Positions 42,116-49,299 of a stretch of 49,444 bases of DNA are shown here, in pieces. The notes under the pieces were generated by a model that did no database searches, had not been told where the DNA came from, and was given only the letters and a program-made list of their open reading frames with translations. The DNA lies in assembly GCA_036675345.1 (NCBI GenBank), contig JAKFFE010000001.1, positions 1 to 49,444 of the forward strand. Direction: 5' to 3'. Position 1 is the first letter of the stretch; each line of letters begins with the position of its first letter. The translations under genes were made by a program, and so were the position numbers. Origin of the DNA: JALYOC01 sp036675345. Lineage in GTDB: Bacteria > Myxococcota > Myxococcia > Myxococcales > Myxococcaceae.

Positions 42116-42375
42116 GCGTCCACCGCGTCCACGATGCCCACGATGGCGCTGTCCACCGGCACGAAGGTCGGGTCGCAGGCCAGCGCCGCCTCCCGGCTGC
42201 CCACCAGGTACACCAGGGTGCCCGGGGAGGCGGAGACTGTGTCCACCGCCACCTCCGCGGGGCCGACGTTCTTGCGCTGGTGATCCAGCGGCTGCACGAG
42301 GAGGAGGCGCTTTCCCTCCAGCCCCTCGTACTTGCGCTCGCAGACCACGGTTCCGATGACCTTGCCCAGGTACAT
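42112..42375 (-). CDS. EutN/CcmL-family microcompartment vertex protein (BMC-P), first copy
   Basis: An 87-residue paralogue of the next gene with the same marks: MYLGKVIGTVVCERKYEGL, RLLLVQPLD, EVAVDTVSASPGTLVYLVG and SAIVGIVDAVDA. It is the first gene of the probable eight-gene operon running down to 36134. Its start is 41 bases after the zinc-ribbon/GYF gene, so transcription may begin further upstream. Confidence 0.95.
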   Translation of the reverse strand: MYLGKVIGTVVCERKYEGLEGKRLLLVQPLDHQRKNVGPAEVAVDTVSASPGTLVYLVGSREAALACDPTFVPVDSAIVGIVDAVDA

Positions 42376-42416
42376 GTCAGAGGGGTCCTACTACAAAGCC
42401 CGGGGGGGCGGCGGAC

Positions 42417-43586
42417 TCACCGACCCTCCGCCGCCGAGGGAGCGGGAGCCGCCTCTTCGGCAGCAGCCGGGGGGACGGGCGCCGCCGGGGCGGGCGCTGC
42501 CGGGGAAGCCGGCGCGGTCCCTGAAGCCGCGGGGGGCGGCTGGGCCCGGGGAGGCGCCTGGGTGCGCGCCGGGACCGGCCAGTGCCGGTCGATGGGCTCC
42601 TGGATCTCCGGAGGGACCTCGATCAGCCGCTCGTGGACCGCGGTGGCCAGCCCGGCGGCCAGCGCAATCAGCACCAGCAGGAAGGCGAACAGGCTCTTCC
42701 AGACCGAACCGGGGTTCCCGGCGGACATGGCAAAGGTGCCCCGGTGGGCCGGGCGGACGTCGGTGCTCCGGGCGGCGGGGGCCCGGGGCTCCTCGGCCTG
42801 CTCGTCCTGCCCGTGGTCCGAGTAGTGCTCGCCGGTGGCGGCGGCAGGGAGTTCCTCCTGCCCGTCGCCGTGCTGCTCCGGGGAGTAGGGTTCGTCCATC
42901 TGCAGCCCGGCGGGGGCCTGCACCACCCGGGAGAGCTCCAGATCCGCGAACAGGTCCCGCGCGTCCAGGTCCCGCTGGGGACTGGCGGCGGGAGAGACGT
43001 CCTCCAGGCCCAGGTCGCCGGGGGAACCGAAGAGTCCACCGTCATCCGCCACCGGGTTGGGCGCAACGCGGGGCGCGGCCACCGGAGGAGGAACAAAGCG
43101 GGGCGGGGCCGCGGGCTCCTCCAGCAGCAGGGCCAGCTCCGGGAGATCGGCCGCCCGCTTCCAGTCGGTCATCCCCTTCTTCCAGACGAAGTTCTTGGTC
43201 TGCACCGCCCCGCTGCGGAGCTTGGCCACCAGCTCCGCGGTGGCAAACGGGCCCAACTGCTTGCCCCCCGAGGAGACGAACCACAGGGCACCGTCCTCAC
43301 CGGAAGGCGCGGCACGGGTCGGCTCGTCCTCCCAGGGGTTGGCGGCGGGCGCCGCGGCGGCCGCGGTGGGAGAGAGGGTCTGGACGCGCAAGACCTCCAG
43401 GGACTCCAGGGAGACCATGCGGGTGGCGTCTTCCTTCTCCGCCTCCTCGTAGGGTTCAGGGGCCGGCAGCGGCCCCACGCTCATCAGGTGCTGGCAGGCC
43501 TTGCAGCGGATGCGGACGGGGCGGTCGCGGACCTTCTCGTCCGCAATCGTGTAGCGCCGCTGACAGTTTTCACAGGCGAAGTTCAA
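42417..43586 (-). CDS. MJ0042-type zinc-ribbon, GYF-like membrane protein
   Basis: A 389-residue protein of a kind common in myxobacteria. It has an N-terminal zinc ribbon with C5, C8, C28 and C31 (MJ0042 type), then a GYF_2-like domain (about 100-155, with LWFVSSGGKQLGPFATAELV and FVWKKGMTDWKRAADL). A long acidic, Pro-rich linker leads to one transmembrane helix (about 303-322) and a Pro/Ala-rich tail. It probably links a cytoplasmic protein-binding module to the membrane. It starts at TTG 43586, which gives the normal family start MNFACENCQ. Function unknown. Confidence 0.88.
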   Translation of the reverse strand: MNFACENCQRRYTIADEKVRDRPVRIRCKACQHLMSVGPLPAPEPYEEAEKEDATRMVSLESLEVLRVQTLSPTAAAAAPAANPWEDEPTRAAPSGEDGALWFVSSGGKQLGPFATAELVAKLRSGAVQTKNFVWKKGMTDWKRAADLPELALLLEEPAAPPRFVPPPVAAPRVAPNPVADDGGLFGSPGDLGLEDVSPAASPQRDLDARDLFADLELSRVVQAPAGLQMDEPYSPEQHGDGQEELPAAATGEHYSDHGQDEQAEEPRAPAARSTDVRPAHRGTFAMSAGNPGSVWKSLFAFLLVLIALAAGLATAVHERLIEVPPEIQEPIDRHWPVPARTQAPPRAQPPPAASGTAPASPAAPAPAAPVPPAAAEEAAPAPSAAEGR

Positions 43587-43666
43587 TTCGGTGGGCCAGG
43601 GGGTGTTCGGTTTCCCGAATCACACCACGGGGAAGGCAATTCGCCCAAGCTCCCTGATTGCCACCG

Positions 43667-43695
43667 TTGACTTGACGCGACCCTCCCATTAATGA
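43667..43695 (+). promoter_or_regulatory. Possible promoter of the FYDLN zinc-ribbon gene
   Basis: TTGACT at 43667-43672, a 17-base spacer and TAATGA at 43690-43695, upstream of ATG 43728. The -35 is good; the -10 is weak. Confidence 0.35.
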
Positions 43696-43727
43696 GGCCG
43701 CCCTTCGCGATACCCCCAGGAACCCAA

Positions 43728-44024
43728 ATGGCCGCCAAGGATCTCGGCAACAAGTTCGTCTGCTTCAAGTGCCAGGCGAAGTTCTATGACCTCAAGAAGC
43801 CGGACCCGCTCTGCCCGAAGTGCGGGGCGGACCAGCGGGAGAGCCCGGCGCTCCGTCCGGCCCCCGAAGGTCGGCGGGGTCGCGGAGCGGCCAAGGCCGC
43901 GGTGATCGCCGCGGTGGAGCCGGAGGCGGATGAGGCCCCGGTGGCAGCCACCGACGACGAGGAGGCCGAGGAGTTCGAGGACGAGGACGTGGAGATCCCC
44001 GCCGCCGAGGACGAGGACGTCTGA
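43728..44024 (+). CDS. FYDLN-type (TIGR02300-like) zinc-ribbon protein with acidic tail
   Basis: A 98-residue protein. The N-terminal zinc ribbon has C12, C15, C29 and C32 around KFVCFKCQAKFYDLKKPDP, the signature of the FYDLN family. The second half is very acidic (EEFEDEDVEIPAAEDEDV). The ATG at 43728 gives the family start MAAKDLGNKF; an upstream ATG at 43692 is less likely. It diverges from the GYF-like gene across 141 bases. Function in the cell is unknown. Confidence 0.88.
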   Translation: MAAKDLGNKFVCFKCQAKFYDLKKPDPLCPKCGADQRESPALRPAPEGRRGRGAAKAAVIAAVEPEADEAPVAATDDEEAEEFEDEDVEIPAAEDEDV

Positions 44025-44051
44025 GCGCCTCCCTTCGATCGCCGCGGAACG

Positions 44052-44171
44052 CTAACGCGCCGCCGCGGCGCTCAGCTCCAGCAGTGCGTCCCGCAGCTGC
44101 GGGTACAGCTCCGGCCCCAGCTGCTGGAGTCCCTGCGGTCTGGAAGTCGACTTCTTCTGCTTCTCGCTCAT
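44052..44171 (-). CDS. Possible 39-residue small protein
   Basis: A short gene reading MSEKQKKSTSRPQGLQQLGP and ending ELSAAAAR. ATG 44171 has GCGAGG 7 bases upstream, a convincing ribosome site. The second half (LYPQLRDALLELSAAA) would be an amphipathic helix. It lies between the FYDLN gene (convergent) and the coiled-coil gene (divergent). The frame continues upstream to 44309, but that part looks non-coding. No family recognised. Confidence 0.45.
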   Translation of the reverse strand: MSEKQKKSTSRPQGLQQLGPELYPQLRDALLELSAAAAR

Positions 44172-44190
44172 GGTTCGGCCTCGCCTCGTT

Positions 44191-44228
44191 GGCTGGCCAT
44201 GAAGCAATCGCCTGGCCAGCCTGGCTGG
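44191..44228. promoter_or_regulatory. Repeated GGCTGG half-sites in a divergent intergenic region
   Basis: GGCTGGCC (44191-44198), its inverted copy GGCCAGCC (44214-44221) and a third GGCTGG (44223-44228), within the 238-base gap between the 39-residue gene and the coiled-coil gene. The rest of the gap holds nothing I recognise. Confidence 0.3.
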
Positions 44229-44409
44229 TTCCCGAAGCACCTGTTTTTCCTCACCGGAAGAACACAGAGTGTCGGAAGAACCGCGGCTGGAGAGACAACC
44301 GTGCCCCACTTCGCGCGCCGTGGGCGCCGGAGCGTCCGTGGGCCCGGATCACTGCAACTGTTGTTACCAGGTGGCTCGCGTCGTAGAAGACGCGGTGGAG
44401 GCGCGGAAC

Positions 44410-45123
44410 TTGCGGGAGAAATTGAAGGCGCTCGTGGATCTCCAGCGGATCGATCTGGAGATTGCCTCGGTCAAGAAGTCGGCCGAGGTGCATCCGAAGC
44501 AGATCTCCGGACTCGAGAAGGAGTTGGAGTTGGCCAAGAGCGCGCTTGATGCCGAGCGCGCGCGGCTGACCGACATCGAGACCCAGAAGCGGAACCTCGA
44601 ACAGACGATCACGGACGACAAGGACACGGTCAAGAAGTGGGAGCAGCGGCTCGCCGAGCAGCGCTCCACCCGTGAGTACTCCGCGCTGGCTCGAGAGATC
44701 GACATCAAGCGCAAGTCGACCACCACCATGCAGGAGGATCTGGTGGAGGTGGCCCGGTCCCAGGGCAGCGCCCGGGAGGTCGCCAAGGCCAAGGAGCAGG
44801 AGTTCGGCCAGCAGCGGGAGAAGATCATCGCCCAGATCACCGAGCTGCGCGGGAAGATGAACTCGGTCTCCGGGCAGATGAAGGAGCTGGAGGAGAAGCG
44901 GGCCAAGGCCGCCTCCGCGGTGGACGCCAACCTGCTTCGTCGGTACGACGCGGTCCGCAAGAAGAAGCTGCCGGCGATCGTCTCGGTGATCGCGGGGACC
45001 TGCCAGGGCTGCAACATGAACATCCCTCCCCAGTCCTACAATCAGCTGGTGGTCTCGAAGGGCACCGACGTGTGCCCCTCCTGCAACCGGATCATCCACG
45101 CCGTGGAGGCGCTGGAGTCCTGA
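44410..45123 (+). CDS. Coiled-coil protein with C4 zinc ribbon (DUF164/CT398-like)
   Basis: A 237-residue protein with a long helical hairpin (about 1-185, Glu/Lys-rich) and a C-terminal zinc ribbon with C198, C201, C222 and C225 (GTCQGC ... VCPSCNRIIH). The fold matches the CT398/DUF164 family, whose role is poorly known. The start is TTG 44410 (MREKLKALVDLQRIDLEI) because GGAGG lies 8 bases upstream; the frame extends further back to an ATG, but that part is not protein-like. An RNase HI family gene follows by 28 bases, a pairing seen in other bacteria. Confidence 0.88.
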   Translation: MREKLKALVDLQRIDLEIASVKKSAEVHPKQISGLEKELELAKSALDAERARLTDIETQKRNLEQTITDDKDTVKKWEQRLAEQRSTREYSALAREIDIKRKSTTTMQEDLVEVARSQGSAREVAKAKEQEFGQQREKIIAQITELRGKMNSVSGQMKELEEKRAKAASAVDANLLRRYDAVRKKKLPAIVSVIAGTCQGCNMNIPPQSYNQLVVSKGTDVCPSCNRIIHAVEALES

Positions 45124-45151
45124 CGCCCCATCGGGCAGGAGGCACCAAGCC

Positions 45152-45739
45152 TTGCCGCTGCCGAAGGACGCCGAGCTGCTCCGCTTCATCGCGGAGAATG
45201 AGAAGCTGGAGACCACCGTGGCCGAGTTCGGGCTGCGGCGGGACCGGCTGGTGAAGATCCTGCAGCGGGCCGCGGACCTGGTGGACGCGGACGAGAAGCC
45301 CACCCTGGCCAACACCGCCGGGCTGCCGAAGAACCTGCACCGGGTGAGGTTGTATTCGGACGGCGCGGCGCGGGGAAACCCCGGCCCGTCCGGCGCCGGC
45401 GCGGTGCTGGTGGCGCCCAACGGCCAGGTGGTGGAGCGCCTGGGCAAGTACCTGGGCGTGCAGACCAACAACTTCGCCGAGTACACCGCGCTGATCCTGG
45501 GCCTGCAGCGGGCCTATGAGCTGGGTGTGGACGAGGTGGAGGTGTTCGCGGACAGCGAATTGATGATCCGCCAGCTCTCCGGCCGCTATCAGGTCAAGAG
45601 CAGCTCGCTGCGCCCCCTCTACGAACAGGCGCTGAAGCTGCTCAAGGAGTTCTCCCGGGTGAAGTTGATGCACGTGCCGCGGGAAATGAACGCCGCCGCG
45701 GACGAGATGAGCAACAAGGCGATCGACGAACGGCTCTAG
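45152..45739 (+). CDS. RNase HI family protein with N-terminal helical extension
   Basis: A 195-residue protein. Residues about 64-195 form the RNase H fold with all four acidic catalytic positions: D70 (YSDGAARGNPGPSG), E110 (NNFAEYTALILGL), D134 (VFADSELM) and D184 (AADEMSN). It should cut RNA in RNA-DNA hybrids. The N-terminal 60 residues are a helical extension of unknown role. The start is TTG 45152 with AGGAGG 9 bases upstream. It is probably co-transcribed with the coiled-coil zinc-ribbon gene. Confidence 0.92.
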   Translation: MPLPKDAELLRFIAENEKLETTVAEFGLRRDRLVKILQRAADLVDADEKPTLANTAGLPKNLHRVRLYSDGAARGNPGPSGAGAVLVAPNGQVVERLGKYLGVQTNNFAEYTALILGLQRAYELGVDEVEVFADSELMIRQLSGRYQVKSSSLRPLYEQALKLLKEFSRVKLMHVPREMNAAADEMSNKAIDERL

Positions 45740-45745
45740 CTCGGA

Positions 45746-45778
45746 CTGAGGCCCGGCTCGCCGCCGGGCTCGCTCAGC
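45746..45778. terminator. Probable bidirectional terminator
   Basis: GCCCGGC-tcgcc-GCCGGGC (45751-45769), a perfect 7-base stem, with outer CTGAG/CTCAG able to extend it. It fills the 54-base gap between two convergent genes. Confidence 0.5.
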
Positions 45779-45793
45779 TCCGTGGCCAACGCC

Positions 45794-46666
45794 TCAGTAG
45801 ACGTCCTGGTCCGGCAGGGTGAAGCGCCCATCCGGCCAGCGGACGCCGACCACCTGCTGGGTCACGTTGCTGACCTGCACCGCCGCGCGGTCGAACGCGT
45901 AGTAGACGCTGCCCGCCGCCCCCTCGGTGCCCTGGAACGAGCCCAGCAGCCCGTAGAGCGCGGTCTCCAGCACGCGACCCGATAGCTCGACCGTCCCGCC
46001 CATCCGCGGGTCCGGCACCGTCACCGAGGAGATCTTGCCCTCGACGTTGCTGTAACGGACCACGCCCTTTTCGAACTGGAAGTAGATGCTGCCGGCCGCG
46101 CCTTCGGTGCTGACCAGCCGGCCGAGGCCGAGCGCCGAGGCCGCGCCCCGGGCCTCCTGGTCGGGGACCCGCGAGTGGGCGTCGGGCACCGCAAGGCGCT
46201 GGCCGACGAGGATCAGGTCCGGGTTCGCGAGCTGGTTCGCCTTCACCAGGGTGGCCAGGTCGGTGCCGAACTCGGCAGCGATCGCCCCCAGGGTGTCGCC
46301 GGCGTGGACGGTGTACGCGCGCCAGCCGGGGATCTGCAGCTGCCCCCCCGCATGGAGGTTGGTCATCGAGGGGTCGCCGTTCGCGAGCCCGATCGTGGGG
46401 GCGAACTCCTTGAAGCGGATCGCCAGGCCCCAGTAGGTGTCGCCCGGGCGCGCCGTCATCGAGAACGGAGGCAGCTGGGCGCCGCCGACCGCGACGGCCT
46501 GCACCGGCCCGGCACCCGAGAGTGCCGCGGTAGAGGTCGGGCCGGTGGCGACGAACGCGTCGGCCACCGTGGCCGGCGCGGTCGCCCCGGAGGCAGTGGG
46601 AGGCGCGGCGGGCGCATCGGCCTGGGAGGGGCGAAGGGCAGGAGCAGTGACGGGGCGCAGGGTCAA
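45794..46666 (-). CDS. LysM-domain protein with two LGFP-like repeats
   Basis: A 290-residue protein. After a low-complexity Ala/Pro/Thr N-terminus, two LysM units follow: a divergent one (about 71-113, TARPGDTYWGLAIRFKE) and a clear one (117-161, YTVHAGDTLGAIAAEFG). Two matching repeats of about 60 residues come next, each with TEGAAGS-Y and a strand (YFQFEKGVVRYSN, YYAFDRAAVQVSN), which look like LGFP-type wall-binding repeats. No signal peptide is visible; the frame has only TTG 46666 as a start, without a good ribosome site. It probably binds peptidoglycan; export route unknown. Confidence 0.8.
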   Translation of the reverse strand: MTLRPVTAPALRPSQADAPAAPPTASGATAPATVADAFVATGPTSTAALSGAGPVQAVAVGGAQLPPFSMTARPGDTYWGLAIRFKEFAPTIGLANGDPSMTNLHAGGQLQIPGWRAYTVHAGDTLGAIAAEFGTDLATLVKANQLANPDLILVGQRLAVPDAHSRVPDQEARGAASALGLGRLVSTEGAAGSIYFQFEKGVVRYSNVEGKISSVTVPDPRMGGTVELSGRVLETALYGLLGSFQGTEGAAGSVYYAFDRAAVQVSNVTQQVVGVRWPDGRFTLPDQDVY

Positions 46667-46799
46667 AGAGGTCGCTCGGGTGTTTCGAGGTGGAGAAAAG
46701 GTGCGCGCCCATAGGCCCGGAACGCGCGCGCGTCAAGCATGACCCAACGCTCGGAGAAGGCCGCGGGGAGGATCCACGCCGTAGAGTGTGGTGGCCCCC

Positions 46800-47273
46800 A
46801 TGCTCGACACCGTCCTCAGCCTCGGCTTCAGAGTCAGCGCCGCCGCCACGGCTGCCTTCCTTTGCTTCGGCGCGCCGATCATCCTCTGGACGGTGGCGAA
46901 CGAGGCGAACCGCCTGCTGGAGCGCGCCTACTTCGGGAGCGGCCATGCGCTGGCGGTGGCCGTCTTCGCGGTGTCCCTCAATGGTCTCCTGGGGTTCTGG
47001 GTCGAGCCACTCGCCCTGCGGCGCGGGCTCGGCTTGGGCGTGATGGGCCTGCTCGCTGTTGGGCTCTTCGTCGTGATGTTCGTGGTGAGCAGGGCCGCCT
47101 CGGGCGGGGTCCCCTGGTGGCTGCTGGGCGTGGGCCTGGTGAGCGGAGCGCTCACCGCGAGCTACTTCGCCGCAACCGAGATCGCCTCCGGCGCCCTTCG
47201 CTTCCTGGCCTGCGCGACCACTGGACTGATGGTGGTCTTCCTGGCGTGGTTACCCCTCAAGGGCCGGCCGTAG
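46800..47273 (+). CDS. Small membrane protein of unknown function
   Basis: A 157-residue protein with about four hydrophobic helices (VSAAATAAFLCFGAPIILW, ALAVAVFAVSLNGLLGFWV, GVMGLLAVGLFVVMFVVS, FLACATTGLMVVFLAWLPL) and short loops. ATG 46800 is chosen; GTG 46788 four codons upstream is possible. There is no motif to assign a function. It diverges from the LysM gene across 133 bases. Confidence 0.75.
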   Translation: MLDTVLSLGFRVSAAATAAFLCFGAPIILWTVANEANRLLERAYFGSGHALAVAVFAVSLNGLLGFWVEPLALRRGLGLGVMGLLAVGLFVVMFVVSRAASGGVPWWLLGVGLVSGALTASYFAATEIASGALRFLACATTGLMVVFLAWLPLKGRP

Positions 47274-47293
47274 CCCGGGGACCTGCCCCAGGT

Positions 47294-47313
47294 CCGGTCC
47301 TATAGGGGACCGG
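47294..47313. terminator. Hairpin between convergent genes
   Basis: CCGGTCC-tatagg-GGACCGG, a perfect 7-base stem in the 86-base gap between the membrane protein gene and the beta-helix lipoprotein gene. Confidence 0.4.
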
Positions 47314-47359
47314 GCCGGGTTGACCGCCGCGCCGACCCGCGGAGGGAGTCGCCCCGCCT

Positions 47360-48754
47360 TCAGCACCCGGTGCAGGTCGACTGGCAGCTGGCGTCGGTGG
47401 CCTGGCAGAAGGTGGAGTTCACCGGGGCCGGCGAGCTCTCGCACGCATCGGTGGAGACCGACGCGCACCACTGCCAGTAGGGGTGGCCGTTCGAGTTGTT
47501 CTTCACCAGGGTGTCGTAGAACACCAGGTGCGCCTCCGAACCGTTGGCGGTGAAGAAGACCGCCGCCCCGTGCTCGTTGGCCGCGTTCTCGCGGACCTGG
47601 GTGCCGCACAGGGTGACGAGCTGATCGTCTCCGCCGTCGTGGTAGATGGCGCCGCCATTCCCGCCGGAGCCCACCTGATGCTCGTGGGCCGCGGTGCAGG
47701 CGCAACCTTCCGGGTCGTACGAGTTGGCGCCGGTCCCCGTCGCGGCGTTGCCGACGAAGAGGCTGTTGGAGATGAATGCCCCCCCGTAGAGGATGCCCAC
47801 CGCGCCCGCATTGCTGGCCTTGTTGCTGACGAAGGTGCTGCGGGCGATCTGGATCGTATGCGCGGTGCCGTGGATGTAGAGGGCGCCGCCGCCGGTGTCC
47901 GGCCCTAGCAGCGCCGCCTCGTTGTTGGCGAAGGTGCTGTCGAGGATTCGCAGGTTCCCATCGCGCACGTAGACGGCGCCGCCCTGCCCATCGAAGAACC
48001 CGGTCGGGCAGAGCGCATTGGGCGCCTGGCTGCAGGCGGCGATCGGCTCGGCGGGCACGGCCTTGCCGTTGATCAGGCGGATGCGCTGGAGGACCAGCAG
48101 ATCGTCGTTGTTCAGCCAGCTTCCCTCGTGCTCCCAGTGGAGGATGCGGCGAAGCCCCTGGCCATCCAGGGTGATCTTGTTCCCGCCGTCGATCACCGTG
48201 GTGAGCGGCGTCGGCCGGGGCGTGGCATACGCATTGGTCCAGGGCGGCCGCAGCGTCTCCTGGATCGGAATGGTGACCAGCCCTTCGCCACAGTGGAAGG
48301 TGATGATGCCGCCCGCCTGAACCGCCGCCTTCAGCGCAGCGAAGGTGCAGCTCTCCGCCGTGCCCGTCCCCACCACCCGGTCGGGAGCGCCGGTGTTGAT
48401 GAGCGCGGCCTCCGCCGGAAGCGGGATCGAGGTGCAGCTGCCGTCCGGATTGCCCGCGAGCGGAAGACGGGGTCCCTCGGTCCCCGCGCGCTCCGCCCGG
48501 CAGCTGGCCGCCGCGCCCCCGTTGAGGCCCGCACAGCTCCAGGTCCAGGGCCCCGATCCCTCGACCGGGGAGGCCGTCCCTACGGTGCAGAGCTCCGAAC
48601 TCGGCGCCTGGGCCAGCTGGACGCCACTGGAGCCGCCACAGGAGCCATCCCTGGCCTCCGGCTGGGGATCGGGAGGGACCGTGCTGCAGGCCGCGGACGA
48701 AAACAGGGCGACCAGGACCAGCGAGTGCGCGGGGCTGAGCATGGGCGCGAGCAT
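47360..48754 (-). CDS. Secreted lipoprotein with predicted right-handed beta-helix
   Basis: A 464-residue protein: signal peptide MLAPMLSPAHSLVLVALFSS followed by lipobox SAAC. An N-terminal Cys-containing module (GPWTWSCAGLNGGAAASC) of a type seen in many secreted proteins precedes a long run of short strands ending in Asn-rich turns (LDSTFANNEAALLG, RSTFVSNKASNAGAVG, SLFVGNAATGTG). This fits a parallel beta-helix. The C-terminus is Cys-rich (CQATDASCQSTCTGC). ATG 48754 has GGAGG 6 bases upstream. It may bind or cleave polysaccharide, but no catalytic site is evident. Confidence 0.83.
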   Translation of the reverse strand: MLAPMLSPAHSLVLVALFSSAACSTVPPDPQPEARDGSCGGSSGVQLAQAPSSELCTVGTASPVEGSGPWTWSCAGLNGGAAASCRAERAGTEGPRLPLAGNPDGSCTSIPLPAEAALINTGAPDRVVGTGTAESCTFAALKAAVQAGGIITFHCGEGLVTIPIQETLRPPWTNAYATPRPTPLTTVIDGGNKITLDGQGLRRILHWEHEGSWLNNDDLLVLQRIRLINGKAVPAEPIAACSQAPNALCPTGFFDGQGGAVYVRDGNLRILDSTFANNEAALLGPDTGGGALYIHGTAHTIQIARSTFVSNKASNAGAVGILYGGAFISNSLFVGNAATGTGANSYDPEGCACTAAHEHQVGSGGNGGAIYHDGGDDQLVTLCGTQVRENAANEHGAAVFFTANGSEAHLVFYDTLVKNNSNGHPYWQWCASVSTDACESSPAPVNSTFCQATDASCQSTCTGC

Positions 48755-48801
48755 TGCGGACCTCCGAGCGGGAGTAAATTCGCCCGGCGCTGGGTCGGGG
48801 C

Positions 48802-49206
48802 TCAGGGCCGCTTGTTCTTCTCGTCGAAGTTCATCGGTTCCCAGAGTTCCACCTTGTTGCCTTCGGGATCGATCACCCAGGCGAACTTCCCGTTCTCGTG
48901 AAACTCCGGTCCCTTGAAGGTGGGCACCCCGGCCGCGTTGAGCTGCCCGAGGAGCGCGAGGAGATCGTCGACCCGGTAGTTGATCATGAAGGACGCCTTG
49001 CTGGGACTGAACCACTCGGTGTCCTTCTCGGCCACGTTCCAAACCGTGAGGCCCTTGTCCTCCGCGCGGTCCTCCGGCCACTTCAAGATCGCGCCTCCCC
49101 AGGGCTCCAGCGCGATCCCCAGGTGCTGCTGATACCAGGTCGACAACGCCTGGTGATCGCCCGTGGACTTGAAGAAAACCCCGCCGATTCCGGTGACCTT
49201 GGCCAT
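48802..49206 (-). CDS. VOC/glyoxalase-fold protein
   Basis: A 134-residue single-domain protein of the vicinal-oxygen-chelate fold. Visible marks are GVFFKSTGDHQALSTWYQQH, INYRVDDLLALLGQLNAAGV and VIDPEGNKVELWEP, with Glu in the C-terminal metal position. Such proteins include glyoxalases, dioxygenases and resistance proteins; the substrate cannot be told. It starts at ATG 49206 and is not clearly linked to its neighbours. Confidence 0.9.
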   Translation of the reverse strand: MAKVTGIGGVFFKSTGDHQALSTWYQQHLGIALEPWGGAILKWPEDRAEDKGLTVWNVAEKDTEWFSPSKASFMINYRVDDLLALLGQLNAAGVPTFKGPEFHENGKFAWVIDPEGNKVELWEPMNFDEKNKRP

Positions 49207-49299
49207 CCGCGAGTCACATCACGAGAGGGCGGTGCTTGACCACCGTGTCGTACCAGCGCTTTGACGTCGCCGGCCACTCATTGCTCCGACCCTTCTGCG

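Noticed and set aside
41846..42375. Carboxysome CcmL identification of the vertex proteins
   Set aside because: No RuBisCO, carbonic anhydrase or CsoS/Ccm genes are near; aldolases point to a catabolic microcompartment.
48755..49081. N-terminal extension of the beta-helix lipoprotein frame
   Set aside because: It overlaps the VOC gene on the same strand in another frame, and a proper signal peptide with GGAGG upstream begins at 48754.
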